A stretch of 64,000 nt of DNA. Origin: Physcia stellaris (Eukaryota; Ascomycota; Lecanoromycetes; Caliciales; Physciaceae). The stretch spans positions 496,001 to 560,000 of the forward strand of contig JABSSW010000019.1 of NCBI GenBank assembly GCA_018902385.1, in the 5' to 3' direction. Below, in pieces: positions 1 through 12,091 of this stretch. The translations under genes were made by a program, and so were the position numbers. Position 1 is the stretch's first letter. The number at the start of each line of letters is the position of its first letter. The notes under the pieces were generated by a model. That model did no database searches, was not told the DNA's origin, and saw only the letters and a list, made by a program, of their open reading frames with translations.

Positions 1-1322
1 CAACCACTCGATAGCGTCGGCGTATCGCATCCGTTTGAACGGTCGTTCGGGCTTTTGGAATTTAGGGTTGAGGGAGGCGATTAGGGCTGCGGTGGGTGGA
101 TGGGCGAGGACAACGTCGATGACTGAACACATTACCAGCTCCAAATGGTCGAGTAGATCGTCAAAGGTGATGAAGTCGAGCTCGGCTTCTATGTGCGTGT
201 ATTCTGAAAGATGGCGGCGTGTGAGCGACTTTTCTGCGCGGAAGGACGGCGCAACGCAGAAAACGTTGCCGAGCGAGGGGAGACAGGTTTCCAAGTACAG
301 TTGGGAGGACTGGGTGAGGTAGGCTTTCTCGCCGTAGTAGTTGAACTCGAACAGAGTGGCACCACCTTCCACTTGCGTTTGAACCATGCAGGGTGGAGTG
401 ACTTCGAGGCAGGATGGTGTGATGATGTGTTCGTAAGTTTGGCGGAAGCCGCGAAGGACCGCAGCTCGGACTTTCATGACGGAGGAGGAGACCTCACCAC
501 GTAAGACGAGATGACGGTTGTCGAGGAGGGTCTGTTGGTCCGCGTCTGCGGCCACACGGGTAGAGATGGCTTCTTTGTCACCGGCAGCCCGCCCGATGAC
601 TTCGAAGAAGTCGGCATGGAGTTCGCGGTCATCGGGGGCGTGTTGCTTGGGAGGAACCTCCCACATCTCACCCCATACTTCGAGGGATGTCTCCAAGGTA
701 AGAGTCATAGCATCGTATGTCTTGACGAGGTCGCCAGTGAGCACGCATTGAAGAAAGCCGTAGCCATCTTGGAGCGTGATAAAAATAACATCCTTCTGAG
801 ATCGCAGTCGATGTATTCGTCCGTTCACCCGTACCCGCGTGCTGAGTCCATCACTGTAGTCGACATCTTTCGAGCTGTTGCCGCTTCGAAGCTTGATGTA
901 GCTGCCCTTTTCGTCCAGATGAATCTTCAGAGCTTTAGGTAATTTAGGATCTTGTGTGATGTGGATTTCTTTGGCTTTTTCTAGGACCTGCTGCCGCTTC
1001 TCCGCCTCTTCTTTCTCGCGAATGGCTAGCTCATCCCCTTTAGCTACCTTTCTCTTGTGTTGCTCATAAAGTTTGGTCACTTTCTTCAAAGCGGAAGCTG
1101 ATGCAGCCTTATACTCAAGACGCGACTTTTCGTCGCCATCTGCTGGAATTGCACCTGTCTCTGATTTCCGGGTAAAGTATTGGGGATCATGTGTTTGCGC
1201 TGGGGGACGTTGTATGTGGGCGAAGAGGAGTGTTTTGTAGGGGACTGTTCACTGCCGTCGGCTGATGGGTCATCTTTACCAATATCTTCGTCAATATATG
1301 TCTTCTGCGCTTGCGATGCCAT
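1..1322 (-). CDS. Cytosolic asparaginyl-tRNA synthetase (3' end outside window)
   Basis: Class II aminoacyl-tRNA synthetase that charges tRNA-Asn in the cytosol. The minus strand reads without introns from the ATG at 1322 to the window edge. Visible in order are the eukaryotic N-terminal segment (TYIDEDIGKDD), a charged lysine/glutamate-rich linker, the OB-fold anticodon-binding domain (VRVNGRIHRLRSQKD), and the start of the catalytic core with LYLETCLPSLGNVFCVAPSF, RAEKSLTRRHLSEYTHIEAE and RPFKRMRYADAIEWL. Roughly the last quarter, including motif 3, lies beyond base 1. Near 1240-1243 the reading moves to another frame inside a run of four G (C on the coding strand): the family-like text before and after lies in two frames with no room for an intron. 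One missing C or a sequencing/assembly indel would explain this. The gene is divergent from the GT69 gene with 216 bases between starts. Family assignment is secure from similarity to known AsnRS sequences; the frameshift is seen directly, its reality is not established. Confidence 0.9.
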
Positions 1323-1538
1323 GACTATAAAGACTCAATGGGTGTCGCTGTTGTTGTCTCCAGCTTCACAAATTCGTTTGCACTGCGGTCCAAAATCCGT
1401 CATGGAGTCATGTAATATATCACATGCATCACTCTAGTCTGGAATAAATTACGCCAAGGACTTTCAGGGGCTCGAAGTGAAGCACGCGTTTCACGGCACT
1501 GGCGGGAGTCGAGGCAACCTTTTACCCTTCGCAAAAAG

Positions 1539-3128
1539 ATGGCATCGAATCACAACACAGTCGAGCTCCAGAAGCGCTACTCGTCTGAATCGGATGGGCA
1601 ATTTGAGCTTGACGAGAGTGACTTCGAAACCCAAGGTCTTACCAGCAACTCGTACAACCCTCCGCGTTCGCAGTCTCACTTCCAATCCATTATCGATCTA
1701 CTCCCACTGCGCATCACGAAGCTCCTCACTCGTCGAAGACTATGGAGAAAGAGTCGAAGGCGCCCGGGCCGCAGCCTTCTTGGGTGCCCTATCATCCTGG
1801 GACGCCGGACCCGATTAGCCTTCAACAGCGTGACAGGCATCATCATCGTTCTCATCACGCTCACAGCGATATTTCGACCTTCATACACAAATCCCCCAGC
1901 ACATTACGCTAGCTTGAGAAAAAGAATAATAGCAAGTGAGGATTATGGAAGAGGAAACAGCGACAACCAGAAGATTTTCATCGCCGCGAGCATCTACGAT
2001 AAACGAGGTCATCTGGTAAATGGGGCCTGGGGCCGAAGTGTCTTAGAGCTTCTGAATATCCTGGGAAATAGAAACACTTTCCTCAGTATCTACGAAAATG
2101 ACAGTGGTAAGGAAGCTCAAGAAGCGCTCGAAGATTTTGGAAAGAAAGTCCAATGCAACAGTGCACTTGTATATGAGGAGCACATGCCATTAGACAACAT
2201 CCCCAAGGTTACCTTACCTGACGGTTCTAAAAGAACCAAGCGCATAGCTTATTTGGCTGAAGTTCGTAATAAAGCTTTGAAGCCTCTGGAGGATTCTGAC
2301 ATCTCGTATGATAAGGTCCTGTTTCTGAACGATGTCATCTTCGATCCTATCGATGCCGCTCAGTTACTCTTCTCAACAAACGCCAATGATCATGGAAAGA
2401 GCTCTTACCATGCTGCCTGTGCTGTGGATTTCATCAACCCTTTCAAATTTTATGACACTTTCGCTACTCGTGACTTTGAGGGTTACAGCATGGGTGTGCC
2501 TTTCTTTCCCTGGTTTTCGAATGCAGGAAACGGGTTGAGCAGACAGGATGTGCTCGATGGTAAGGATGCTGTGCGAGTGAAGAGCTGCTGGGGCGGTATG
2601 GTGGCTTTTGACGCCAAGTATCTGCAAGCTCCAATACCGCAGTCATCAAACGAGACAGTCGAAGAGAGGAATATTCTCACCTCAGACGAAGAGGTTGAAG
2701 AGGACGAAATAGGAAAAGATCTTCCAGGACCAAAGCAATCGGACTTGAATCAACCCATAAGATTCCGATCGGAACCGGATCTTCACTGGGAGGCCTCTGA
2801 ATGCTGCCTTATTCATGCTGATCTCATCGAAGCGAGTCAGGAAGATACGGGCATTTATCAAAATCCGTTCATTAGAGTAGCCTATGGCTCCTGGACGCTT
2901 TGGTGGCTACGGTTCACTCGTCGCTTCGAGAGGCTGTACACTATACCTCATACCATGATTGACCACCTAGTTGGCCTTCCATGGCCGAACCCTCGCCGAG
3001 AAGTTAACAAAGACGCCATTGATACTGAAGTCGGAGGCTATTGTGGTATCAATACCTTGCAGCTTCTCCGCGAAACTCAAAGAAGCGGAGAGAAGAACTG
3101 GGAGACCGTACAGGTATCTTCTAGGTAA
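1539..3128 (+). CDS. GT69 (CAP59/CMT1-type) alpha-1,3-mannosyltransferase-like protein
   Basis: A 529-residue single-exon protein of the fungal cryptococcal mannosyltransferase/CAP59 family (glycosyltransferase family 69). Members are Golgi type II membrane enzymes thought to add mannose to glycans of the wall or capsule. Here a basic, Ser-rich cytosolic tail (about 1-90) is followed by one hydrophobic anchor (about 93-113, VTGIIIVLITLTAIF) and a lumenal catalytic region from about 145 that opens with the family signature KIFIAASIYDKRGHLVNGAWG-like text and includes VLFLNDVIFDP, the likely DxD-type metal/sugar-nucleotide site region. An acidic insert (about 378-396) sits before the conserved C-terminal block with WTLWWLRFTRRFE and GGYCGINTLQLL. 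The last codons overlap a perfect donor-like GTAAGT at 3124, so an alternative spliced 3' end is possible, but the C-terminus already matches the usual family end. The acceptor sugar cannot be told from sequence. Confidence 0.9.
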   Translation: MASNHNTVELQKRYSSESDGQFELDESDFETQGLTSNSYNPPRSQSHFQSIIDLLPLRITKLLTRRRLWRKSRRRPGRSLLGCPIILGRRTRLAFNSVTGIIIVLITLTAIFRPSYTNPPAHYASLRKRIIASEDYGRGNSDNQKIFIAASIYDKRGHLVNGAWGRSVLELLNILGNRNTFLSIYENDSGKEAQEALEDFGKKVQCNSALVYEEHMPLDNIPKVTLPDGSKRTKRIAYLAEVRNKALKPLEDSDISYDKVLFLNDVIFDPIDAAQLLFSTNANDHGKSSYHAACAVDFINPFKFYDTFATRDFEGYSMGVPFFPWFSNAGNGLSRQDVLDGKDAVRVKSCWGGMVAFDAKYLQAPIPQSSNETVEERNILTSDEEVEEDEIGKDLPGPKQSDLNQPIRFRSEPDLHWEASECCLIHADLIEASQEDTGIYQNPFIRVAYGSWTLWWLRFTRRFERLYTIPHTMIDHLVGLPWPNPRREVNKDAIDTEVGGYCGINTLQLLRETQRSGEKNWETVQVSSR

Positions 3129-5027
3129 GTATCGGAGGAAGAGTCTATTTGTGTTGATTTCCTTGGAGTATGGTGTTGGAAAAGATACCCCTGCTTGCGT
3201 TGTCATTAGCTAGAGGTTTTATGTATCATCAATGTAGACCTAGCTATGACTCTTTTCCTTTCAACATTTATCATCGAACTCCTATTAATTTCTGCTCTCC
3301 ATCTTCAACCTCTGCGGCTATGGCCATCTCATTTGGTCCGTTGCCTTTTGCCTACTCGCTGTACCCTAAGTGAGAGGAATATCGTCATTTTGAACCGCAG
3401 AAGCACATGCTCGCTGATACCGAATTCATCTAAACCTCACAGTGTCCATTGGTAGTCTTGCGCTGGCGTTTTGATCCTTCAAGCCGTGTGCGTATCTGGT
3501 TTAGTCCCTCTGTTACTTGACCCGTCCCGTATGGTTGGTAAATACCCAAAATGGTGGTTAGAACGGAATAGAGTAAGTTGTATTTGCTCTAGATGTATGG
3601 TTGTAGATCATTCATCCTATTGTTGGCTCTTCTTCTAGTATGATAATGGATCTCGAAGCAATTACTGCCGGTAGTGTGATTGCAGAGCTCCCATGATTGA
3701 ACGAGTAGAAGAAAGGAAGATACCTGCTCAGCCACAGTCAGATGTGATCAGGGTAATTCTCTCATCTGTTGGCGAGGATCAGCGCCTGGCCTTCTTTGAG
3801 CATGAACACAACGTTGAGCCTGTCATAGCCCCTCTTTCTTTCGCCTTGCTTTCCAGATGTCCAGGTAAGTATGCATTCGGCCCGTTTGTACGTGCTTCAA
3901 GTCTCTGGCTTGCTCGTAGGTCTCAATGAGAGTTGTAGGCTCATCAGCAATGGAGAGAGTGGTTAGGAGACTGATACTTGCAGAGATGACTCTCACTGCT
4001 CCCCTGACAACTTCATCGAGTAGAATTAGTAACTTTAGGTAGCAGAGCCTCTCTAGGCATCTAGCTGTAGCCCATCTATGGACAGGCGCCTATGTTTCTT
4101 AGGCGAAGCTCAATGTAATATGTTTGGGCACGTGATATTGATATTGACGGGATTTTCCCGCGCTAGCCTGCCTTATTCAAATTGCACAAATGCTTTCAAT
4201 CTCACTTTTCTCCAACGTCACCTAGTCTGAAGCATCATCAAGTAAGTACCAGTGAACTACGACTTACTCTTCGTTGGCAGCACGAGCTCCATCCTCAGCT
4301 ACTTCATGCCCCTTCGAGTTCTCCCTCCCCATCCCCAGTAGGAGTGTCCACTGACTTCGAATTTAGAACGCTGGATTTCGCTTGCCCTCCAAGTCGGCAG
4401 TCCGAGGCTTCGTCGAGTGTGTCCCACTGGACCACCAGTCATTCCAGATTGGCAGCACGAGCTCCGTCTAAGCTCCTTCGTTTCCCTTTCGAGCTATTCC
4501 TTTCAATGCCTGGCGGCTGTGTCTGTTGACGTGCATTTTCTTGGGACACCGAAGGATCTTGCTGACAATCAAGTAAGTACATCCACTGACTCCCATCGTT
4601 GGATCAATGACCGATGCAACTGAGATGCTTCTGGAGCGTCGAGAACACCCCCTTCCACTGCTTAGAGGATGTTGGTTTGGACTGCTGACTTTGCCTTGCT
4701 TAGAGACTCCTCGCTACCTCACCACGGAGTGAGTGCACTGCATTCCTTGACTGTATCCTTGAGCTGCGAGAATGAGCAGTTTCTAGAACACCCAGAGCTA
4801 TCTCTTCTGCCATCTGGTAGATCTCGCCGCTGACTTAGAAGCACATGGGCACATCGATCCACCCGACATATTCCGGTTCATTTGACGATAGAGCAACGTA
4901 AGTACATATGATCCAGCGCTTTCCTTTGATTGGACACGAAATTTATGAGGATTGGCTACACCTGAAACGTCCAGTACTGTCCAATCCATTGTCTGCTTGA
5001 CCCAGGTGCTTACAAGAAATGCTTAGA
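3129..5027 (+). other. Long intergenic/leader stretch with serial splice-donor-like sites
   Basis: No convincing protein-coding gene was found in these 1.9 kb. Strong plus-strand donor-like sequences occur at 3865 (GTAAGTATG), 4242 (GTAAGTACC), 4573 (GTAAGTACATCC) and 4898 (GTAAGTACATAT), before the real first donor of the next gene at 5078 (GTAAGTACATCC). The short open frames here have no recognisable domain. The stretch may hold an intron-containing 5' untranslated leader of the gene starting at 5028, or an unrecognised non-coding transcript. A 17-base exact direct repeat (TTGGCAGCACGAGCTCC) lies at 4274-4290 and 4449-4465. Confidence 0.4.
4274..4465 (+). repeat. Exact 17-base direct repeat pair
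   Basis: TTGGCAGCACGAGCTCC occurs at 4274-4290 and again at 4449-4465, 175 bases apart on the same strand. It lies in the leader-like region and its first seven bases resemble a splice acceptor (TTGGCAG), so it may be a duplicated exon edge. No function is known. Confidence 0.6.
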
Positions 5028-7063
5028 ATGTCTGAGGATCCCTCCAAACGTCCAATTCCCTTTGCTGGTCATTCACAGTAAGTACATCCCATCCACTGCT
5101 TCCCCTTGATTGAGTTCGCTGCCTATGGAAAAGAGCTACTCGACGATTGGACCGAAGTGTGCCTTCCTGAGGCGTGGACACTGACTCTGATCCGTCTAGG
5201 ACATCGGGCTCTAGCACGACGAGAGGCGCTTTGGAACGACAGATGACCGAGGCTATATTGATGAAATGTGCCCCTGCTGAAGGGCATACCCTTAAAGATT
5301 CCATGTGGGCCCCCGTGAGCTGGGCTCCACGCAAAGTGCAAGAAAGAGTTGATCTCCCATCCTGGCTGAAAGAAACTCTAGCACAAGAAACTAAACAGAC
5401 AAATGGAACGAATGAGATTGGAAAGAAGCTAGGCTCTAGTGACCCATCCCATGCCAAAGATGTTCAGGGAAAAGATGTTGTAAGTCCCAGTCTACCACCC
5501 GTCATGCTAGGACATGCACAAGCAAGCCACGAGACATTCAAGTCACCGAGTGATACCAATGCGCGAGTAAGAGGTCTCAGTGAAGTACCCACGCTGGCTG
5601 GATCAGTAGTAGAAGTGTCAACACAGCCCCCGGCAGTTACAGATAGTCCTGAACCGGTCAACTACTCTAAAGGTATTGAGCACATCGTCTCTCCTGATCA
5701 TATTCAAGCTTTCTATACATCTAAAGATAAGGGCTATATGCCGGTTAACTCAGTCCAAGGTAATACAACGGCTAGTAAGTTTGTCGATGATAATGAGGAC
5801 CTTGCTGGAGATCATTCTAACAACAACAAAGATAAGGGAGAAACCTCTGCCCTCTCTACCAGTTTATCCACCCCGACTCAAGTAGCACCGGCTATCAACC
5901 CAGGCAGGCGGGCATCAATGCAGTCTACCCAAAACCAGACAATCAATCAAGGCCGACTGTTTGCCCAGCTAGCTGGGAACAAATATGGCTCTGCCAAATA
6001 CATGGCATCTAGAGTCAAAGCCAAAGCCAATACAGAATTGCAGCCATCTGTCATCAATGAAGAAAAAGAGGCCATGGATCAGACTGCCAGTATTCCCATT
6101 GAAAATCTAGGGATAACAGCTTCAGTTGGGAATGATCGAAACAAAGCCTCAGGCTTGCCAAGCAAGTCATCTGAAGAGAATGCCTCTATCTTGGCCCCTT
6201 CAAATCCTATGGCTCCAGCCAATATGTCCAAACCTGCGGTGGATTCTTGCATCAAACCCCGATCGATCAGTCACAAGAAGAAAATCGAGAGCATACCACT
6301 TTTTTCAAATCTTGGGGACCTCAACTCACTCGGGACACACCAGGTAAGTGCCATCATTATCTTAATCATATATTCATGCTTCTAACATACCAAATAACAG
6401 CTGCCCAGAAGCGCAAAGTCTTCCTCAAAGGCGACCCACCATGGGAATCTACCCCAAAGCCTGACTTTATCGCTTCGCTTGTGTATGGAGGTCCGTTAGA
6501 GCAAATCCACTGTAGTGGTACTTCCGCGGCGGTAACCTTTATCAATGCCGCCGATGCAGAGAATTACTACAACAAAACCCCTAACGGTGTCTTGTATCGC
6601 TCCAACGATAATTTCCAGTACTTCGCCGAAGTAGTGATGGCGGACGATGTAACTCCGGTCAGTGGTATGGTTCAAGAGTACGTCAAAAATGGTTTCACGC
6701 GCTGTGTGCGTGCCATAGGCGTGGATGTTGCAAAATCTCTGGCAGAATTGCACGCTGTCGCGGTCGGCAAATCGAGCGTTCCTCGGAAGCTCGAACGTGT
6801 CGAGGACGACAAGAGCCCCCAAGGCGTAAGCTTCAGTCCTAAAAGCCCCTATGATTCCCTCGCTACCCGCTAACGGACTGCAACGATTGTAGCATCGTGT
6901 CGTCACGTTCAGATTCTGCGATATTCGCCACGCTGTAACGTTTAGGAATGAACTTGTACGGATAATCGAGTGGGAGCAGGTTAACGTCCAGTTCACCTCG
7001 GACCCGTGTGCGGAAGCAACTGGACCTCGTATCGAGATCCGGCCAACGACGAGCATTTTTTGA
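5028..7063 (+). CDS. Fungal protein with C-terminal RRM-like folds (four exons)
   Basis: My model is exons 5028-5077, 5200-6343, 6409-6825 and 6893-7063, giving 593 residues; all junctions keep frame and use GT-AG, and the last intron has a CTAAC branch-like motif. The N-terminus reads MSEDPSKRPIPFAGHSQ. Residues about 17-398 are low-complexity and polar (Ser, Thr, Asn, Lys), probably disordered. Two C-terminal segments look like divergent RNA-recognition folds: about 405-465 (FIASLVYGGPLEQI, then AAVTFINAADAENYY, an RNP1-like strand-helix pattern) and about 480-590 (CVRAIGVDVAKSLAEL, then VTFRFCDIRHAVTFRNEL). I recall similar uncharacterised proteins in Pezizomycotina but know no gene name; a role in RNA binding is inferred from fold alone. 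The exon/intron model is by eye. The start ATG at 5028 was chosen because it gives a phase-2 first exon that splices cleanly to the long second exon. Confidence 0.72.
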
Positions 7064-7716
7064 GGCTGGGGACTGGTGATGGTGCCTTGACGGCAAGTTT
7101 ACGGAAAGGAAAACTCATAGAGAGAACAAGTGAGCTTTAGCATCGATAGCATGGTAGAGCAGAGCATAGCATAGCATAGCATAGCATAACTTTTGGGCCT
7201 TTCTCAGCAAGTAGAAATTGCAGTTATGCTCATTTCAACCTCCCCTTAGGAAACATTGATTATCCGTCTTGGACGAAAGAACAGAGTCTAGCCGGCCTCC
7301 AGTTGGAGGCAGTAATAACGTCTAGCTATTTCATTAAAGGGAGCCCGCGTACCCGATTTTAGGAAGTGATCGATTCGACTCGTCGTGCTTGATGTTGAGT
7401 ATGTTACAAGTATCATTTATTCATTAGTGATATCATGAAATCTATCCTTTGCCAGATTTGCTGATGAGATACTGGCCACCCGACTCTGAGGACGGGATAA
7501 TTCCACTTGCTCTGGGATACCGAGACCTTTGCAGGTAACCTACTCTCATCAATGCCTTTCCTGAGATGGGGAAAGTGCTGCTGGAAGCGGAATCTGTTCG
7601 CTTGATTGGTCAGTCCTGGATTCTAGCATTTATGGATCCCAATTCGGACTATCACTGTACGATGAGGATCTTCACGGTCACATGTTCGTTCCTGAAGCAG
7701 ATATCTGGGGTATCGT
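7064..7716. other. Convergent intergenic region
   Basis: Lies between the stop of the RRM-like gene and the stop of KRR1, which point toward each other, so it holds both 3' ends. Apart from the AGCAT microsatellite at about 7163-7188 I see no gene, RNA or clear terminator motif. Confidence 0.6.
7163..7188 (+). repeat. (AGCAT)n microsatellite
   Basis: About five perfect copies of a five-base unit (AGCAT) in the 3' flank of the RRM-like gene, preceded by an imperfect copy. A simple slippage repeat with no evident role. Confidence 0.9.
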
Positions 7717-8757
<1,041 letters not shown>

Positions 8758-10367
8758 AACTACTAGCTGTTATGTAGAGACAGCTCCAGATACTCAGGCC
8801 TCAAACACTACTATACGTAGCAGATTACTGTAGGCTTGAGGCTTGATCTGATTACGCAGTATCTAAAGTAAGCGAGTTACTAGTACGGTTACTGATTAGG
8901 GCTGGGTCCCGTGACTCGTGGCGGACGCACGTTTCCGCCTCCGCCAAGATCTAAGCGGAAGCTTGCTTTGGGCGGCGGCAGCGGAGCCCGCAAGCTTTGC
9001 TGACCTATCGGATTCCTTCCCTTGCTTGTGATGTAGTATGGAACGCTTTGATCTCTCTCGATGCCCGATGGCCACCCTCCGACCTCGCCTTCCTCCTGCT
9101 TACTCGGCCTTGTTTTCAAGCCAAGTCGGCCCTTTTCCCAGCGCCCCAGTCTTTTCGGAACCAGATGACCCGATCGTTGTCACGTTGCTGCCGCTGTCAA
9201 AGGATGCGGTTTGGCCGAAACTACTGCAAGTTTGTCAGGTATCACACATTAGCATGCTTGGTCGGCTAGCGAGAACAGAATGAGGTATCAATTGACGAGA
9301 TGAGGATATCTGGTTGTTTGGTGCTGTTGGGCTAGTAGACGGCGAGCTGTTCCTCGAGTAGGGACCATATTCTCATTGTACTTTCTCTCCCATTCTAGTA
9401 TAGCAATTTCGAGTCTTTCTCTTCGCTCACGCCAATAATTCCAATGAAAAGCCGAACGAGGAAAGATCCTTGATCAGCAAGATCCATGAGCTTATTAATT
9501 TAGCCTGTCGTGGCCCGAACCTTGAACACTCTGATTAGATTGTCGCTACCAAAGTCTCGGGTCGCCCTTGTGCCCTTTTGCCTGCCTATCTCGACGTCCA
9601 ACCATGGACCCCAATCATCTATCTGCAGTTTCGACCGCTCCCCCTTTCATTTTTCTTTCCATCTATGTAACTTTGGCAATCGTACTTCTGTCTATAGCCA
9701 CCATCCCGGCTTGTCGACCCTTTTGATCCATTCAGACCCAACAGCTCTAGGCGATTATTTCCAAACCAATGCTAAATTTTGCCTCTGCATTGTCTGTTGT
9801 TATCCTAGGCTTATTCACGAATACACAGTGGATGCGCAACGGTCATGACTGGTCCCTGTCGAGGGAGAGACTAAAGCAAGCTAATTTCAGCACGTCAGAA
9901 AGGACATACCATCCGGTAAAAATCCAACAGACTCACGGCTATACGACTGTCAGTTGACAAAGCAGTGGGGAATATTGCGAATGCGTTGCTTTGGCATGAT
10001 GGCTTACAGACCTCACTCGCATCGACCAACAGCGCCAAGTGCAGTGCGCTGAAAGCGCGGGCGGTGCGTGCGGTGCGAGCTCGACTTTGACAAAGGACGG
10101 TACATAGTATGCGGTCATGACTTGAGGGGGGTTGTCCATATTTCTACCAAAGAGTATACCTACAGCGACTAAGTCCAAGCAACACAGACTGGTCATCAGA
10201 ATTCAAAAGCCAAATATAAGGTGCTGACTTATCCAGCCATCTACCTCTTGAGCCCCGGCAACTATGGTCTTATACGTACTAATCGTTATGACATTCCTGA
10301 TAGCTCCCAATCACGGAGCTTCAGTATTTCCTGCGCCTTCCTCCCCCATAGACTCTTACTGGTGGAA
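8758..10367. other. Intergenic region with no supported gene
   Basis: Contains the KRR1 promoter at its left and the 3' flank of the methyltransferase at its right. There are short open frames on the plus strand (one is listed separately) but no recognisable domain, tRNA or repeat. The block at about 8890-9000 is GC-rich and Pro/Arg-coding by chance in several frames. Confidence 0.5.
9769..9957 (+). CDS. Possible small ORF with hydrophobic N-terminus
   Basis: A 62-codon open frame starting MLNFASALSVVILGLFTNT, which would make a short signal peptide or membrane anchor, followed by a polar 40-residue tail. No family is recognised, there are no neighbouring exons I can support, and a frame of this length occurs easily by chance. 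It is kept only as a candidate small secreted protein; an equally short hydrophobic frame begins at 9604. Confidence 0.15.
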   Translation: MLNFASALSVVILGLFTNTQWMRNGHDWSLSRERLKQANFSTSERTYHPVKIQQTHGYTTVS

Positions 10368-12091
10368 TCAACTAGCTTTCCTGCCTATGCAGACGTAGCT
10401 TTTGTCCAATTAGATGCAACAGCTTCATGCGAGGATAATCATTTACAAGGACTTACAGCGGAAAATATGCCTTGAGCGCAGGGTTGGTGGCGTCGACGCG
10501 TGCCCGAGCTACAAGGTTGTTGACCGCATCGATCGACATCCCCAATTGTTTTGTAAGGGGAAGTATGGCCAGAGTCCTCAAAGCCTGCTCGATATTTGGT
10601 CTATTCGCATTACCAATCCTGCGTTGTCTTTGATCTGCCAATGAACCTCAGCTTTGGACAGAGAAAGGAATGTCAGGACGAGAAAAGTGCAGGTGAAGGG
10701 ACAACCACTTGTCACAAGTCAAGAATCAAGAGCAATGAGGGCTCACCGGTGGGCCATCCACAAAGAGGAAGCTGCAACATTCGAAATTCGATATCCACGA
10801 AGCCAGCGGCGACCATTAGTTCGCGCAAGCGTGTGGGTGCACGAGGTTCCTTGATCCCTTCGAGAGACCTGATGTAGTTATTGCTCCACTGTCGAAGTGC
10901 ATGGCTATCGGTAAGTGATCCGTTGTCTGATTGACATTGGTAGTATATCTATGGATTCAATCAAGTTAGTAGTCATCATTCCCTTTGGATATCTTCCATA
11001 GAGGCCTTAGCTTCAGCAACCTATGATTCAGGTAATGCGATGGCAAGGTTACTTCGGTTAATTGCCTCAACGAGGGACCGATGGGCTATGAGAGTCCTAC
11101 CTCAACCATTTGGGCCCATCCTCCGGGTTTCAAAACTCTTGTTTCAATATCAGTAAGTGGAGCTTTCGCCGAAAGATAATACCTTGGACAGCAGAACACA
11201 AGTCTTCTTCGTCTTACTTTTTGATATCCCTTAAATACATTGGCCATCTTGCTCGGTTGATGCCACCCCCTACCAGCCTGGAATGGACAACATCGAAAGA
11301 ATTTGGCTCAAAGGTAAATGGACGATTGATGTCATCGAGCTATATTCCACAAGTCAGCATGGCTCAGATTCCCTATACCAAGTAGAAGACGATCTTATAA
11401 TTTTAGCTCTCAGCTAACCACACCTGAAACCTTAGAAGTTTTGATAACAAGAACCTGGCTTGTCCGGTCGGTATATATTGATGTGAAGGTACACTCTGGA
11501 ATCCGAACCCTCACTGGCCGACGGAGAGGTATTAGGAAAGTACGAAATCCCTTTACGTACCTGGGGCCAGAAGTTTTCTGGAGTGTCGTCAGGTTTCATA
11601 TGTGGAGAGATGTCGACACCGATTACCTGAGGAAGTTCCAAGAGTTGTTAGCGTCAGCATACATTGCAGGATACTGGGCACGTACGGTGCAGTCTGGATA
11701 ACTCTCGGCTACCGCCATCGCCCACGAAGCCGCCCCATACCCACAGTCCAATACATTCTTCACAGTCGTCACGGGAGGGAAGATTAGTCGTTGATCGAAG
11801 ACAATGTCCAAAACTCCATGCTGGGCTTCTACTCGATCGGCTTCTTCCTGTGCCTAAGTGAGCACGGTGTTACAATATCAGTGCTAGCATGGTAATGCAT
11901 CGAACCTCATCGACCGGGACCAGGTGGATATCATGGTCGACAGAGTATTTCTGGTACTGCCTCCCATGAATTGTCACAGTCTCGAAATACACTCTATTCA
12001 CGGCGGTTGTGCCTGCTTGTGGGTTGCTGAATGCAGCATGAGCATACTGATATGCACTCGCATGCTAGCTCGCTCTGGTGCAAGACTCACG
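10368..12091 (-). CDS. SAM-dependent class I methyltransferase (UbiE/LaeA-like), many exons
   Basis: I read a methyltransferase whose exons, in coding order, are a 5' exon ending at 12091 (start unresolved), 12046-11906, 11853-11686, 11626-11561, 11339-11218, 11137-11101, 10948-10747, 10634-10457 and 10398-10368. All junctions keep phase. Visible are GRQYQKYSVDHDIHLVPVDE, the SAM-binding motif I (VLDCGYGAASWAMAVAE), the acidic motif (VIGVDISPHM), NFWPQ then LDDINRPFTFEPNSFDVVHS, GGGINRARWP, VLKPGGWAQMVE and a C-terminus ending NPALKAYFPLYVCIGRKAS. The part from 12046 codes about 314 residues. This is the layout of fungal UMTA/LaeA-type methyltransferases, often linked to secondary metabolism; the substrate is unknown. 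The 5' exon (GVGFLGGYG, then a 44-base intron) is less certain, and no in-frame ATG was settled. The gene appears intact, unlike its decayed upstream neighbour. One donor is the unusual GTTCGA. Confidence 0.78.

Noticed and set aside
3693-3979. A possible two-exon small gene (MIERVEERKIP...) using the donor at 3865
   Set aside because: It gives only about 74 residues with no family resemblance; the minus strand of the same stretch shows an ABC-transporter-like ADEPTT string, but nothing around it fits a transporter, so both look accidental.
8885-9280. Open frames in the GC-rich patch upstream of KRR1
   Set aside because: Several overlapping frames, no domain, biased Pro/Arg composition; not supported as a gene.
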